Counted from the first letter of the stretch, positions 10,025 through 19,891 are shown. The stretch is DNA of 64,000 bases from Roseiarcus sp963816065 (GCA_963816065.1 CAWFJG010000030.1:620001-684000); one strand, 5' to 3'. Notes: generated by a model not told the origin, from the sequence alone. Made by a program: numbers and translations.

Positions 10025-10848
10025 CTGCGCAGACCGCGCCTGTGGCGCGCAGCTCGTTCTATTCCGCAATGCGCATTTTGCCGAAGCGGCAGCGCAAGGC
10101 CATGTTCGCTCTTTACGCCTTCTGCCGCGCCGTCGACGATGTCGCCGACGAGCCCGGCCCGGCGACGCCTGCGGAGCGTCTCGCCGAGCTCGAACGCTGG
10201 CGCGCCGATATCGCCGCGATGTATCGACGGGCGGCCGTCGCAGCGTGCTTTCCGATCTCGCGCAGCCCGTTCGGGACTTTAACCTGCAGCGCAAGGACTT
10301 CGACGCCGTCATCGACGGCATGGCGATGGACGCCGCGGAGGACATCCGGGCTCCGGACTGGGGGACTCTCGACCTCTACTGCGACCGGGTCGCGAGCGCG
10401 GTCGGTCGGCTCTCGGTCCGCATCTTCGGCCTGCCGGAGCTGCAGGGGCAAGCGCTCGCCTATCACCTGGGCCGCGCGTTGCAGCTCACCAACATCCTGC
10501 GCGACATCGACGAGGATGCGGCGATCGGTCGGCTCTATCTGCCGCGTGAGGCGCTTCGGGCGGCCGGCGTGGAGACCGACGATCCGCTCGAAGCCGCGGC
10601 GGACCCGAAGCTCGCCGCGGCCTGCGTCGAAGTCGCGGCGCTCGCGCACGGGAGTATTTGAGCAAGGCCCGAAGCGATCATGGACTCGGCGCCCCGAGGC
10701 TGCGGTGAGGCGCCGCGTCTCATGGCCGCCGCATACGGCTCGATCCTCGACCGGATGGTCGCCGAAGGCTTCGCGCCGCCGCGCAGGCGGGTCGAGAGCG
10801 AGCCGGCCGCGCGTGCTCGCTGCGCTTCTGCGCTACGGCGTCCTATGA
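10021..10848 (+). CDS. hpnD: Presqualene diphosphate synthase HpnD (frameshifted)
   Basis: Joins two farnesyl diphosphates to presqualene diphosphate, the substrate of HpnC. Motifs: SSFYSAMRILPKRQRKAMFA, the first Asp-rich motif RAVDDVADEPG, then in the next frame LQRKDFDAVIDGMAMD, LDLYCDRVASAVGRLSVRIF and the second Asp-rich motif LTNILRDIDEDAAIGRLYLP. Two or three further frame changes around 10240, 10660 and 10780 are required to reach the natural end LLRYGVL. Total about 275 aa, the usual size. Part of the tightly packed hpnABCDE run. Confidence 0.88.
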   Translation: MTAQTAPVARSSFYSAMRILPKRQRKAMFALYAFCRAVDDVADEPGPATPAERLAELERWRADIAAMYRRAAVAACFPISRSPFGTLTCSARTSTPSSTAWRWTPRRTSGLRTGGLSTSTATGSRARSVGSRSASSACRSCRGKRSPITWAARCSSPTSCATSTRMRRSVGSICRVRRFGRPAWRPTIRSKPRRTRSSPRPASKSRRSRTGVFEQGPKRSWTRRPEAAVRRRVSWPPHTARSSTGWSPKASRRRAGGSRASRPRVLAALLRYGVL

Positions 10849-12135
10849 GCCGCTCGCGCCGTCCATGTCATCGGGGCCGGCGTCGCGGGCTTGAGCGCGG
10901 CGGTGCGCCTTGCCGAGGCGGGGCTTCGAGTGATCGTGCACGAGGCGGCGCAGGCCGCGGGCGGCCGCTGTCGCTCCTATTTCGACCAGACGCTGGGCCT
11001 GACGATCGACAACGGCAATCATCTCTTGCTCTCGGGCAACCGCTCCGCCCTCGACTATCTCGACCGGATCGGCTCGCGCGGCACGCATGACCGGCCCCGG
11101 CGCCGCAATCTTCGACTTCGCCGACCTCGGCAGCGGCGAGCGATGGCGGCTGAGGTTCAACGAGGGGCGCTTTCCGTGGTGGCTGTTCGACCGCAGCCGG
11201 CGAGCGCCCGGAACCGCGTTTCGCGAATATCTGGCGCCCCTCCCGATGATTCTTGCGCGCGCCTGGGTCCGAGACGGTCGGCGAAGCGATGACGCTGCGC
11301 AGGGCCGCTCTATGAGCGCCTGTGGCGTCCGCTCCTGCTCGCCGGGCTCAACACGGAGCCGAAGGAAGGGTCGGCCGCGCTCGCGGCCGGTCTCATGCGC
11401 GAGACCCTCGGCGCCGGCGGACACGCCTGCCATCCGCTCGTCGCGGCCAACGGCCTGTCGCAGAGCTTCATCGATCCGGCGCTGGCCTTCCTCGCCGCGC
11501 GCGGCGGCGAGACGCGCCTCGGCGAGCGGCTGCAGGCCATTCGCTTCGAGGGGAGGCGCGCGGTCGCCCTCGATGTTCGACGGCGCGGCGCAGCCGCTCG
11601 GCGACGACGACTCCGTCGTGCTCGCCACGCCGCCCTGCGGCGGCTCAGGATCTGCATTCCCGGCCTCGTCGCGCCGGATGAATTTCGGGCGATCGTCAAC
11701 GGGCATTTCCGCATCGCGCCGCCGCCGGGCCAGCCGGCGATTCTCGGCGTCGTCAACGGGCTGATCGAATGGCTGTTCTCTTATCCCGGACCGTCTGTCG
11801 GTGACGATCAGCGGCGCCGACCGACTGATCGACCGCCCGCGCGAAGACGCTTGCGGCCGAGATCTGGCGGGACGTCGCCGCGCTGACCGGCCTTCGGTCC
11901 GAGCCGCTTCCTCCCTGGCGGATCGTCAAGGAGAAGCGGGCGACCTTCGCCGCGACGCCGGAGCAAAACAGCAAAGCGTCCGCCTTCGCGCACCCGCTTC
12001 GACAATGTCGCGCTCGCCGGCGACTGGACCGCGACCGGTCTTCCCGCGACAATCGAAGGCGCGGTGCGTTCGGGCTATAAGGCGGCTGCGATCCTTCTCG
12101 AGCCGGCGCGGCGGCGCCGACGCTCCGCCGCGTGA
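10845..12135 (+). CDS. hpnE: Hydroxysqualene dehydroxylase HpnE (many frameshifts)
   Basis: FAD-dependent amine-oxidase-fold enzyme that reduces hydroxysqualene to squalene. The flavin-binding start is GAGVAGLSAAVRLAEAG; TIDNGNHLLLSGN, GLSQSFIDPALAFLAARGG and the C-terminal FAD motif VALAGDWTATGLPATIEGAV follow. The frame changes about six times (near 10858, 11085, 11285, 11575, 11720 and 11990). The end was set by following the last motif in frame to TGA at 12133-12135, immediately before the shc start. About 428 aa when joined, normal for the family. Confidence 0.87.
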
Positions 12136-14121
12136 GTGCTTGTCATGAACGTAGCTCTGGACCATTCCCAGGACCTGCCGTCGGCGGAGGCCCTCGAGCG
12201 TCACATTTCCCGCGCCACGAAGGCGTTGCTCGCCGAGCAGCGCGAGGACGGTCACTGGTGCTTCGAACTCGAGGCGGACGCCACCATTCCCGCCGAATAT
12301 GTGCTGCTCAGGCACTTCCGCGGCGAGCCGCCCGACCTCGAGCTCGAGCGCCTGATCGCCGTCTATCTGCGCCGGATTCAGGGCGATCACGGCGGCTGGC
12401 CGCTCGTCCACGCCGGCCCGTTCGACATCAGCGCCAGCGTCAAGGCCTACTTCGCGCTGAAGATGATCGGCGACGACATCGACGCGCCGCACATGCGTCG
12501 CGCGCGCGAGGCGATCCTGGCGCATGGAGGCGCGGCTCGCAGCAATGTCTTCACCCGCTTCCTGCTCGCGCTCTACGGCGAGATTCCGTGGAGCGGCGTG
12601 CCGACGATGCCGGTCGAGATCATGCTGCTGCCGCGCTGGTTTCCCTTCCATCTCGACAAGATTTCCTACTGGGCGCGCACGGTGCTGGTTCCGCTTCTGG
12701 TGCTGCAGGCGCTGAAGCCGAAACCCGTCAATTCGCGCGGCGTCAGGGTCCAGGAGCTGTTCGTCGCGCCGCCGGAGACCGTTCGCCATTGGCCGACCGG
12801 CGCGCATCAGGCGTGGCTCGGCGTGAAGATATTCGGCGGCATCGACTGGCTCTTGAAGCGGGTCGAGCCGGCCTTTCCGGCGGGGCTTCGACAGCGGGCG
12901 ATCGATCAGGCCGCGGCTTTCGTGACCGAGCGGCTCAATGGCGAAGACGGCCTCGGCGCGATCTATCCGGCCATGGCGAACGCGGTGCTGATGTATGATG
13001 CGCTCGGGCTTCCAGCCGACCATCCCCATCTCGTCGCGGCGCGGCGGTCGATCGACAGGCTGCTCGTGATCAAGCCGGACGAGGCCTATTGCCAGCCCTG
13101 CCTGTCGCCGGTCTGGGACACGGCGCTCGCGACCCATACTCTGATGGAAGCCGGCGACGAGGCGAGCGCCGCCGCGGCGAGGGCGGGGCTCGACTGGCTC
13201 GCGCCGCTGCAGGTGCTCGACGTCAAGGGCGACTGGACGGCAAAGCGCCCCGATGTCCGCCCCGGCGGGTGGGCGTTCCAGTACGCAAACCCGCACTATC
13301 CCGATCTCGACGACACCGCGGTCGTGGCCATGGCCATGGACCGCGCCGATCGCGCGGGCCTCTCCGGCGCGCCTGATGCGCATGCGTCGAGAATTGCGCG
13401 CGCCCGCGAATGGATCGAGGGTCTGCAGAGCCGCGACGGCGACTGGGCCGCGTTCGACGCGGACAATACCCATTCCTATCTCAATCACATCCCCTTCGCC
13501 GACCATGGCGCGCTGCTCGATCCGCCGACCGCGGACGTTACCGCGCGCTGCGTCTCCCTGTTGGCTCAACTCGGCGAGACCGCTGCGACGAGCCGGACGC
13601 TCGCTCGCGGGGTTCAGGCGCTCCTCAACGATCAGGAGAACGACGGCAGCTGGTTCGGCCGCTGGGGAATGAATTACATCTATGGGACGTGGTCAGCATT
13701 GTGCGCGCTCGCCATCGCGGGTCAGGATCGGCGATCGGAACCGGTGCGGCGCGCGGTCAGCTGGCTCGTCGCGATCCAGAACGCAGACGGGGGCTGGGGG
13801 GAGGGCGGCGACAGCTACAAACTCGGTTACCAGGGCTACGAGCCGGCGCCGAGCACGGCGTCGCAGACGGCTTGGGCGCTGCTCGCGCTGATGGCGGCGG
13901 GGGAGGCCGACCATCCGGCCGTCGCCCGCGGCGTCGCCTACCTGGCCGCCAGTCAGGGCGACGATGGCTTCTGGAGCGAGCCATTCCACACTGCGACCGG
14001 TTTTCCGCGAGTGTTCTACCTCCGTTACCACGGATATTCGAAGTTCTTTCCGCTGTGGGCGCTGGCTCGCTACCGCAACCTCAAGCGGGGGAACAGCCGC
14101 GAGGCGCTGTTCGGGATGTAG
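12136..14121 (+). CDS. shc: Squalene-hopene cyclase
   Basis: Membrane-associated terpene cyclase forming hopene/hopanol from squalene, the committed step of hopanoid synthesis. The frame is intact. A GTG at 12136 and an ATG at 12145 are both possible starts (661 or 658 aa). Catalytic acid motif DLDDTAVVAM lies around residue 386, in the position of the DXDDTA motif of characterised cyclases. QW-type repeats are visible, for example QREDGHWCFELE, IQGDHGGWPL, LQSRDGDWAAFD, LNDQENDGSWFGRWG, IQNADGGWGEGGDSY and ASQGDDGFWSEPF. It follows hpnE without a gap. No hpnG/hpnH follows, so extended (C35) hopanoid genes, if present, are elsewhere. Confidence 0.95.
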   Translation: MLVMNVALDHSQDLPSAEALERHISRATKALLAEQREDGHWCFELEADATIPAEYVLLRHFRGEPPDLELERLIAVYLRRIQGDHGGWPLVHAGPFDISASVKAYFALKMIGDDIDAPHMRRAREAILAHGGAARSNVFTRFLLALYGEIPWSGVPTMPVEIMLLPRWFPFHLDKISYWARTVLVPLLVLQALKPKPVNSRGVRVQELFVAPPETVRHWPTGAHQAWLGVKIFGGIDWLLKRVEPAFPAGLRQRAIDQAAAFVTERLNGEDGLGAIYPAMANAVLMYDALGLPADHPHLVAARRSIDRLLVIKPDEAYCQPCLSPVWDTALATHTLMEAGDEASAAAARAGLDWLAPLQVLDVKGDWTAKRPDVRPGGWAFQYANPHYPDLDDTAVVAMAMDRADRAGLSGAPDAHASRIARAREWIEGLQSRDGDWAAFDADNTHSYLNHIPFADHGALLDPPTADVTARCVSLLAQLGETAATSRTLARGVQALLNDQENDGSWFGRWGMNYIYGTWSALCALAIAGQDRRSEPVRRAVSWLVAIQNADGGWGEGGDSYKLGYQGYEPAPSTASQTAWALLALMAAGEADHPAVARGVAYLAASQGDDGFWSEPFHTATGFPRVFYLRYHGYSKFFPLWALARYRNLKRGNSREALFGM

Positions 14122-14260
14122 CGACCGTCTCCGCCGGGACGGGTTTGGATGTCCTCAGGCTCCGCCGGCCAGCCTCGAGGGACCGCCAATCTCCAGGCTG
14201 TGGACGCTCGTCTCCCCCTTGCGGAGGCAATTCCGGCTGCGCCTTCCTGTTCCCGCCCTG

Positions 14261-14467
14261 TCAGCAGGCGGCGCGCGTCCGCACCAAGGCCTCCGTCAAT
14301 TTGATAAGGGCCTGTCGCGTCATGGCGTCTTCGATCTGCAAAAATGCCGAAACGAGTCGATGTCCTTCCTCAGGCCGGGGCTTGGTTCCCTCATTCGACC
14401 GGCTCTGCGGCAGCGGCATATTGGATTTGCCCGACACGGAATTCCCCCACAATCGGCAACGATCCAA
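14261..14467 (-). pseudogene. Possible C-terminal remnant of an XRE-type regulator
   Basis: A 68-residue frame whose second half, EEGHRLVSAFLQIEDAMTRQ followed by ALIKLTEALV, resembles the short C-terminal helix pair found after the HTH in many rhizobial XRE-family regulators. The HTH domain itself is not present in any frame just upstream, so this is either a decayed fragment or a chance frame. The first ~20 residues have no recognisable character. Low confidence. Confidence 0.3.
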
Positions 14468-14723
14468 GATCGTGGGACTTTCATAATCACAAATGGGTTA
14501 CATGCTTTTTTCGAACAGATGAACAATAGGACATCCTGTCGGACCTCCTCCGCCGACTTGCGGACGCCACTTCAAGCGCCGCCGTCCTCGACGGTCCTGG
14601 TTGGGCTCGAGGTCCGCGTGATTCCGGCGGATGAAGTCCGTCTCGCTATCTTTCAATGGCGCGACTTACTGTGAGGGTGAACCGAACCGCAATTCAAGGA
14701 GCGCTACGAGGTCGGCGAAGGGC

Positions 14724-14776
14724 CGCCATCCTGAGGAGCGATGCGAAGCGCAACGTCTCGAAGGACGATCGCGGCT
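14724..14776. repeat. Dispersed intergenic repeat-like sequence
   Basis: The stretch includes ATCCTGAGGAGCGATGCGAA and CGTCTCGAAGGACG, a pattern I recognise from short dispersed repeats in intergenic DNA of Rhizobiales. Only one copy is seen in this window. It lies just beyond the 3' end of the acyltransferase gene. Confidence 0.45.
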
Positions 14777-14839
14777 CTGCGGTCGTCGCGCGGCGAAATG
14801 TCCTTGGACGCGCCTTCGACCTGAGCGGTGGGCGCATCG

Positions 14840-15707
14840 TCAATCCCACTTGCGGTGGCCCCACATCCATTGTTCGGGCGCCTCGCGGATGAAGGCCTCG
14901 AACTGGGCCTGGAGCGCTGCGGTCGCGGCGACCGCGTCGGCTTCGCGGTCGTTGGTCTCCGGGATCGGCACGCGCGCGGCCTTGATGCGGAAGCGCACGC
15001 CCGGGAGGCGGTAGGCCGCGGCGGCGTAGAGCGGCCGGCCGGTGGTGCGAGCGAGCAGGGCGGGGAAAACGTTCGAGCGCGCCGGGTGGCCAAAGAACGG
15101 CACCGCCGCGCCTCGGTCGTCGCGCAGGTCGGCGAGAAAGACCGGATGGCTGCCGTTCTTGATCGCTTTCAAGAGCGAGCGGGCCGTCACCGGAGTCTTC
15201 GGCAGAAGGCCGCCCTCGTAGAGGAAGGCCCGCATTCTGCGGGTTTCGGCGTCGACGTAGGGGTTGCTGATGCGCTGATAGACGCCCGTCAGCGGCGCGC
15301 CCAGGCGTTTTCCGGCGGAGGCGAGGAGTTCCCAGTTGCCGAGGTGCAGACCGCACACCACGCTTGGGCCGCCACGGGCGAGGGCGTCCACCTGCTCCTC
15401 GGACTCGAACGTCACCCGGCCCTCAGATGTGATCCGGTCGAGGCGGAACGAATTCGGCGAAGGTGCGGCCGAGGTTCTCCCACATTTTGGCGGCGAGTTT
15501 CTTCCGCTCGGCCTCCGTCATCTCGGGATAGGCGAGGGCGAGGTTGCGCATGACGCGCTCCTGCCGATAGAGATGGGGGGCGACCAGACGCCACGCCAGC
15601 CCCGACCCCCACGAGGCGATTTCCACCGGCAGCGCGCGCGTCACGCCCTCGGCGAGGCGAAAGCCGGCATATTCCAGCCGGTGGCGCAGATCTGTTGAAA
15701 ACGTCAT
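14840..15707 (-). CDS. Lipid A biosynthesis (lauroyl-type) acyltransferase, frameshifted
   Basis: Inner-membrane acyltransferase of the LpxL/HtrB family, which adds secondary acyl chains to lipid A or a related glycolipid. The N-terminal piece MTFSTDLRHRLEYAGFRLAE, VMRNLALAYPEMTEAERKKL and MWENLGRTFAEF matches the family. After one frame change near 15420 the catalytic HLGNWE (H-x4-E) is followed by FLADLRDDRGAAVPFFGHPA and APEQWMWGHRKWD at the C-terminus. About 288 aa, the usual length. Which lipid it acylates cannot be read from the sequence; a different acyltransferase (DUF374) lies in the lipid A cluster at 54.5 kb. Confidence 0.85.
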
Positions 15708-15889
15708 GCCTTGGAAAAAGTCGCTCTTGGGCCAGCCCTCGGCTCCCCAGCCGACCGCGCCTGATGGAACAGGGTTCGCCCCCCTGTCAAGCGACGCGTC
15801 CGCGACAAAAAAAGGTCTTTCGCCCCTGCCCGCGCCTCATGTAGCGTCCCGCGCCGTGTGATCAGACAGTTATTCCCGCGGGAGGCGGT

Positions 15890-17257
15890 ATGAGCGAGCA
15901 AAGCAAGTATACGATGGGCGAGGACCGGATTCCGCACGCCTGGTACAATATCGTGGCCGATCTCCCCGCGCCGCCTCCGCCGGTGCTGCATCCCGGCCAC
16001 GGCGGTCCCATCGGGCCCGACGATCTCGCCCCGTTGTTCCCCATGGCGCTGATCGGACAGGAGGTTTCGGCGGAGCGGCACATCGAGATCCCGAAGCCGG
16101 TGCGCGACATCTATCGCATGTGGCGCCCGACGCCGCTCTATCGCGCCCGCGGTCTCGAAAAGGCGCTCGGGACGACCGCGCGCATCTACTACAAATACGA
16201 GGGGGTGAGCCCGGCGGGCAGCCACAAGCCGAACACCGCGGTCGCCCAGGCCTTCTACAACAAGCAGGAAGGCGTGACCAAGCTCTCGACCGAGACCGGG
16301 GCGGGGCAGTGGGGCTCGTCGCTCGCCTTCGCCGGCGCGCTTTTCGGGCTCGAGGTCAAAGTCTACATGGTCAACATCTCCTATCAGCAAAAGCCGTATC
16401 GACGGGCGCTGATGGAAACCTATGGGGCGAAGTGCGTCGCGAGCCCGAGCGAGGAGACCGAGGCCGGCCGCGCCATTCGCGCCGCGCATCCCAATTCGCC
16501 CGGCAGCCTGGGCATCGCCATTTCGGAGGCGGTCGAAGTCGCAGCCAAGAACCCGGACACGAAATACGCGCTGGGCTCCGTGCTGAACCACGTGCTTCTG
16601 CACCAGACGGTGATCGGCATCGAGGCGATCGAGCAGATGGAGCAGGCCGACGCCTATCCCGACGTGGTGATCGGCTGCGCCGGCGGCGGCTCCAATTTCG
16701 CCGGCATCGCCTTCCCGTTCATCGGCCGGAAGCTGCGCGACAAGAAGGACGTCCGGGTGATCGCGGTCGAACCCGCCGCCTGCCCGTCGCTGACGCGGGG
16801 CGTCTACGCCTTCGACTTCGGCGACACTGCGCATCTGACCCCCCTGGTCAAGATGCATACGCTCGGATCCGAGTTCATCCCGCCGGGGTTCCACGCGGGC
16901 GGTCTGCGCTATCACGGCATGTCGCCGCTGGTCAGCCACTGCAAGGAGCTCGGCCTGATCGAGGCGCGCGCATATCATCAGAACCCGTGCTTCGAGGCCG
17001 GCGTTCTGTTCGCCCGCACCGAGGGGATCGTGCCGGCGCCGGAATCGACTCATGCGGTCCGCGCCGCGGTCGACGAGGCGCTGAAGGCGCGCGAGGAGGG
17101 CAAGCCGACCACGATCCTGTTCAATCTCAGCGGCCACGGTCATTTCGACATGCAGGCTTACACCGATTACTTCGCCGGCCAGCTCAAGGACATCGACTAC
17201 GACCCGAAGGAGCTCGAAGCCTCGCTCGCCCATCTGCCGAAGGTGGCGGCGGAATAG
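15890..17257 (+). CDS. trpB: Tryptophan synthase beta chain, TrpB2 type
   Basis: PLP enzyme condensing indole and serine to tryptophan. The 455-aa length and the N-terminal extension with PIGPDDLAPLFPMALIGQEV are features of the TrpB2 class, which is often encoded apart from trpA. The PLP lysine is in GSHKPNT (Lys about 112); ETGAGQWGSSLAFAGALFG and the phosphate-binding CAGGGSNFAG are clear. The frame is intact, preceded by GGGAGGCGGT as ribosome site. No trpA or other trp gene is adjacent, so it may act alone as an indole-salvaging enzyme, as proposed for TrpB2 proteins. Confidence 0.93.
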   Translation: MSEQSKYTMGEDRIPHAWYNIVADLPAPPPPVLHPGHGGPIGPDDLAPLFPMALIGQEVSAERHIEIPKPVRDIYRMWRPTPLYRARGLEKALGTTARIYYKYEGVSPAGSHKPNTAVAQAFYNKQEGVTKLSTETGAGQWGSSLAFAGALFGLEVKVYMVNISYQQKPYRRALMETYGAKCVASPSEETEAGRAIRAAHPNSPGSLGIAISEAVEVAAKNPDTKYALGSVLNHVLLHQTVIGIEAIEQMEQADAYPDVVIGCAGGGSNFAGIAFPFIGRKLRDKKDVRVIAVEPAACPSLTRGVYAFDFGDTAHLTPLVKMHTLGSEFIPPGFHAGGLRYHGMSPLVSHCKELGLIEARAYHQNPCFEAGVLFARTEGIVPAPESTHAVRAAVDEALKAREEGKPTTILFNLSGHGHFDMQAYTDYFAGQLKDIDYDPKELEASLAHLPKVAAE

Positions 17258-17273
17258 GGCGGCCTGCGCCAGC

Positions 17274-18457
17274 GTGTCGGTCCTCGCCGCCGGAGCGGCG
17301 CTCGCCCTGTGGGGCTTGCAAAGCCTGGTCTCGACCTTCGCCGTCGCAGCGTTCCGCTGGGGCCTGCCGCGGCCGGAGGACCCGGGCGATGAGCCGAATG
17401 TCGCCGTCATTCTCCCGGTCCGCGGGGCGGCCCATCTGGCCGCGCTCATCCCGCGCCTGCGGGCGCAGAGCTATCGGCGGTACCGGATCATTGCGGCCGT
17501 CGAAAGCCAGGAGGATCCGGCTTTCGCCGTTCTCACGGCGGCGGCGGCTGGCGACGGGCCGCCGCTCGAGGTGACGGTCGCCGGCGTCGCCGAAAACGCC
17601 GGGCAGAAGGTGTGGAACCAGCTCGCCGCGCTCGGGCGCCTGAGGCCGGACGACGAGGTCGTCGCCTTCATCGACGCCGACACGCTGCCGACGCCGCTTT
17701 GGCTGCCGAGGCTCGTCGCCGTTCTGGTCAATTCCGGCCGGCCGGTGGCGACCGGCTACCGCTGGATGACGCCGGTCGACGACCGCTGGAGCTCGGCCGC
17801 GCTCGCCGCGGCCAACAACGCGCTCGCGGCCTTGCCGCGCGGCGCCCTGGCGCTGACCATCGTTTGGGGGGAAGCGTCGCCATGCGCCGTGCGACGCTGG
17901 AGGCGATCCGCCTCGCGGACTATTGGCGCGGCGCGATCAGCGACGACGAGCAGATGTCCATCGCGCTGCGGCGAGCCGGTTTCCTCGCCCATGCGCCGCG
18001 CCAGGGCCTCGTCCTGTCGCCGATCGCCTGCAGCTGGCGCGGGTTCCTCGAATTCGGCGTGCGCCAGTACCGTATCGTTTATTTGCATAATTGGCGGGAC
18101 TGGGCGGTCGCGGTGGTCGTGCTTTGGATCCCGATCGTCGCGCTCCTCCTGATCGCGCCGAGCCTCGCGGCTGGCGCGATCTGGGCCTGGTCGTCGCTCG
18201 TTGCGCTGGTCGGCCTCGCCGAAGTCCGGACCGCCCTGCGGCGCAGCCTCCAGACAGCATTGTGGGACGGGCTCGACGGTCCGCGCGACGACAAGCGATG
18301 GCGGGCGGAGCGCCTTCTCCGGCCGGTCTGGCATCTTGTGCATGCGCTTTCCGCCGCGGGCGCGCCGCTGTCGCGAACGATCGACTGGGCGGGGATCCGC
18401 TATCGCGTCAACGCTCCGCAGGACATCGTCGTCACGCGCCGGAGCCCTGTGGGCTGA
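17274..18457 (+). CDS. Family 2 glycosyltransferase, membrane-bound (one frameshift)
   Basis: Ceramide-glucosyltransferase-like GT2 protein. A hydrophobic N-terminus is followed by VAVILPVRGAAHLAALIPRL, FIDADTLPTPLWLPRLV (DXD-type), WGEA and, after a frame change near 17875, MRRATLEAIRLADYW, ISDDEQMSIALRRAGF (catalytic D region) and the RQYRIV motif in FGVRQYRIVYLHNWRDW. Two C-terminal membrane segments follow. About 394 aa when joined. It starts with GTG 16 bases after trpB in the same direction. The acceptor lipid is unknown; a role with hopanoid or other envelope lipids is only a guess from its surroundings. Confidence 0.8.
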
Positions 18458-18599
18458 TTTGCAGCACGATGACGATTGGACGCATTGCGCCGCGTCCCCT
18501 CGTCCGACCGCTCACGGCCGCCGCCTCACACAGGCGCTGGGAGGGAATCGTAGTCGCGGCCTACAACTCGGCGGCGCCGGTCCCGAGCCCCGTTCTCGG

Positions 18600-18790
18600 C
18601 TGCCTGTTCCGTGCCTGTTCCGTGCCTGTTAAGTGCCTGTTCCGCGCCTGTTAACGCGCCTGTTTCCCGCTCGCATCCATCCCGCAACCGTAGGGTTGTG
18701 TAGATCGCAATGCGCTGATATTGCAGGAGTTCCTGGAAGAGGATCGACGACCGGCGGGAAAAAAGGCCCTGCTGGCAGGCCGGCGCAAGG
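18600..18790 (+). repeat. 11-bp-period repeat array with downstream palindrome, copy 1
   Basis: GCCTGTT occurs at 18602, 18613, 18624, 18635, 18646 and 18658, that is, five steps of 11, 11, 11, 11 and 12 bases, with TTCC and TTAA endings alternating irregularly. The palindrome-like CCTGCTGGCAGG lies at 18768-18779, preceded by a run of A. A second element at 32.7 kb has the same layout with almost the same spacing. The array sits between the converging glycosyltransferase and methyltransferase genes. It contains no plausible gene. Confidence 0.8.
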
Positions 18791-18882
18791 CTCGGCGGCG
18801 GACCCGAGGGCGCGTCAACTAGGCCCGAGTCGGAGGCAGACCGAACCCATTCGCGCCGTTCTCGTCGCCCGCCGGAGGGTTG

Positions 18883-19855
18883 TCACCCCACTCGACGGAC
18901 TTGCGCCGACGGCGCCCGGGCGAACATCACCAGCCCCGCGCCTTCGTCGCTCGCTGGCTTCGGCGGCCCGAGCACCCGGTTGGCGAGGGCCCCGAGCGCA
19001 AGGCCGATCAGCGCCGCGGCGTGCCATGTGACGGCCCCCCGAAAAAAGACGTCCCGGCACTTGAGGGGCGAGCAACGCTCGATCCAGTAGAGGACGGAAT
19101 TCGGCTTCCCCCCACGGCGCATGTTCGACGCGCTCGACGACCGCGCCGGCGCCTGTGGCGAGTTCAACCAGCGCAGCCTCGGTCCACCAGGTCAGGTGGT
19201 GCGGCGGCGCGTTCATGAGATAGTTCGGAATCCGGCTGAGCGCCGAGGGGACATGCGGGACGCCAAGGCACAGGAGGCCGTTCGGCTTCGCCGCCGCAAC
19301 CATCTCGGCGAACAGCCGGGTCGGGTCGCGAACGTGTTCGAGCACCTCGAAGCAGCAGACGGCGTCGTAGGTTCCGGCGCGCTCGGCGAGATGCGCGCTG
19401 AGCGTCTCCCTTGTGAGACCCGGGCCCGCAGCGCCGTCGGCGAGGTGCGGGTCGACGCCGGTGTAGTCGGCGTGAGGAACGACGCAGCGGAATAGGCCCA
19501 AGCCGCACCCGACGTCCAGCACGCGGGCGCCTTCCGGGATCGCCTTCGCCGCGATGTCGAATTCTTGGCGAAGCGCCCGCTTGGCGATCAGGCGTTGACG
19601 CTTCTGCCAGGCGGACATGCCGCCGTAGAACGTGCTCTCGCCGGCGCAAGGCGGGTCGAAGAAATAGAGCCCGGTCGGCGACTCCCATAAGCCGAAGCGG
19701 TCCACTCCGGCGAAGCTCGGACGCACGTCCACGCCAAACTCGATGCGCCACAGGTCCGTCAGGAGTTGCGCCGTGACCCACTGCGCCAGCCGAACCGCCG
19801 GACGGCCGGTGACGGGACAGAGGGGAACCGGCTCAGTGGCTGTCGAGAGTCCCAA
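18883..19855 (-). CDS. Class I SAM-dependent methyltransferase (one frameshift)
   Basis: Rossmann-fold methyltransferase: motif I is VLDVGCGLGLFRCV, followed by YDAVCCFEVLEHVRDP and LLCLGVPHVPSALSRIPNYL. A cysteine- and tryptophan-bearing N-terminal section precedes the fold. After a frame change near 19090 the C-terminus continues SVLYWIERCSPLKCRDVFF and WHAAALIGLALGALANRVLG, a hydrophobic segment that may anchor it to the membrane. Substrate unknown. I took the stop at 18883 because this tail reads as real protein, whereas the uninterrupted frame becomes low-complexity arginine-rich sequence. About 324 aa. Confidence 0.8.
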
Positions 19856-19891
19856 GCCGGATTCCGATCGACGGGATGGCGGCCACCGGCT

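Larger units (their letters stand above)
14122..14839. other. Long convergent intergenic region after shc
   Basis: About 720 bases between the converging shc and acyltransferase genes. It holds a remnant of a regulator gene (14261-14467, minus), a dispersed-repeat-like stretch (14724-14776) and two CTG-type words 11 bp apart at 14247 and 14258 that faintly resemble the 11-bp arrays elsewhere in the window. Otherwise I see no gene. Confidence 0.5.

Noticed and set aside
11926..13569. 547-codon open frame on the minus strand opposite hpnE/shc
   Set aside because: It lies antisense to the intact squalene-hopene cyclase, is arginine/glycine-rich without recognisable motifs, and arises from high GC codon bias.
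15704..17449. 581-codon minus-strand frame opposite trpB
   Set aside because: Antisense to intact TrpB2 with its PLP lysine motif.
18600..18667. CRISPR-like array
   Set aside because: The unit is only 11 bp with no unique spacers and no cas genes nearby.
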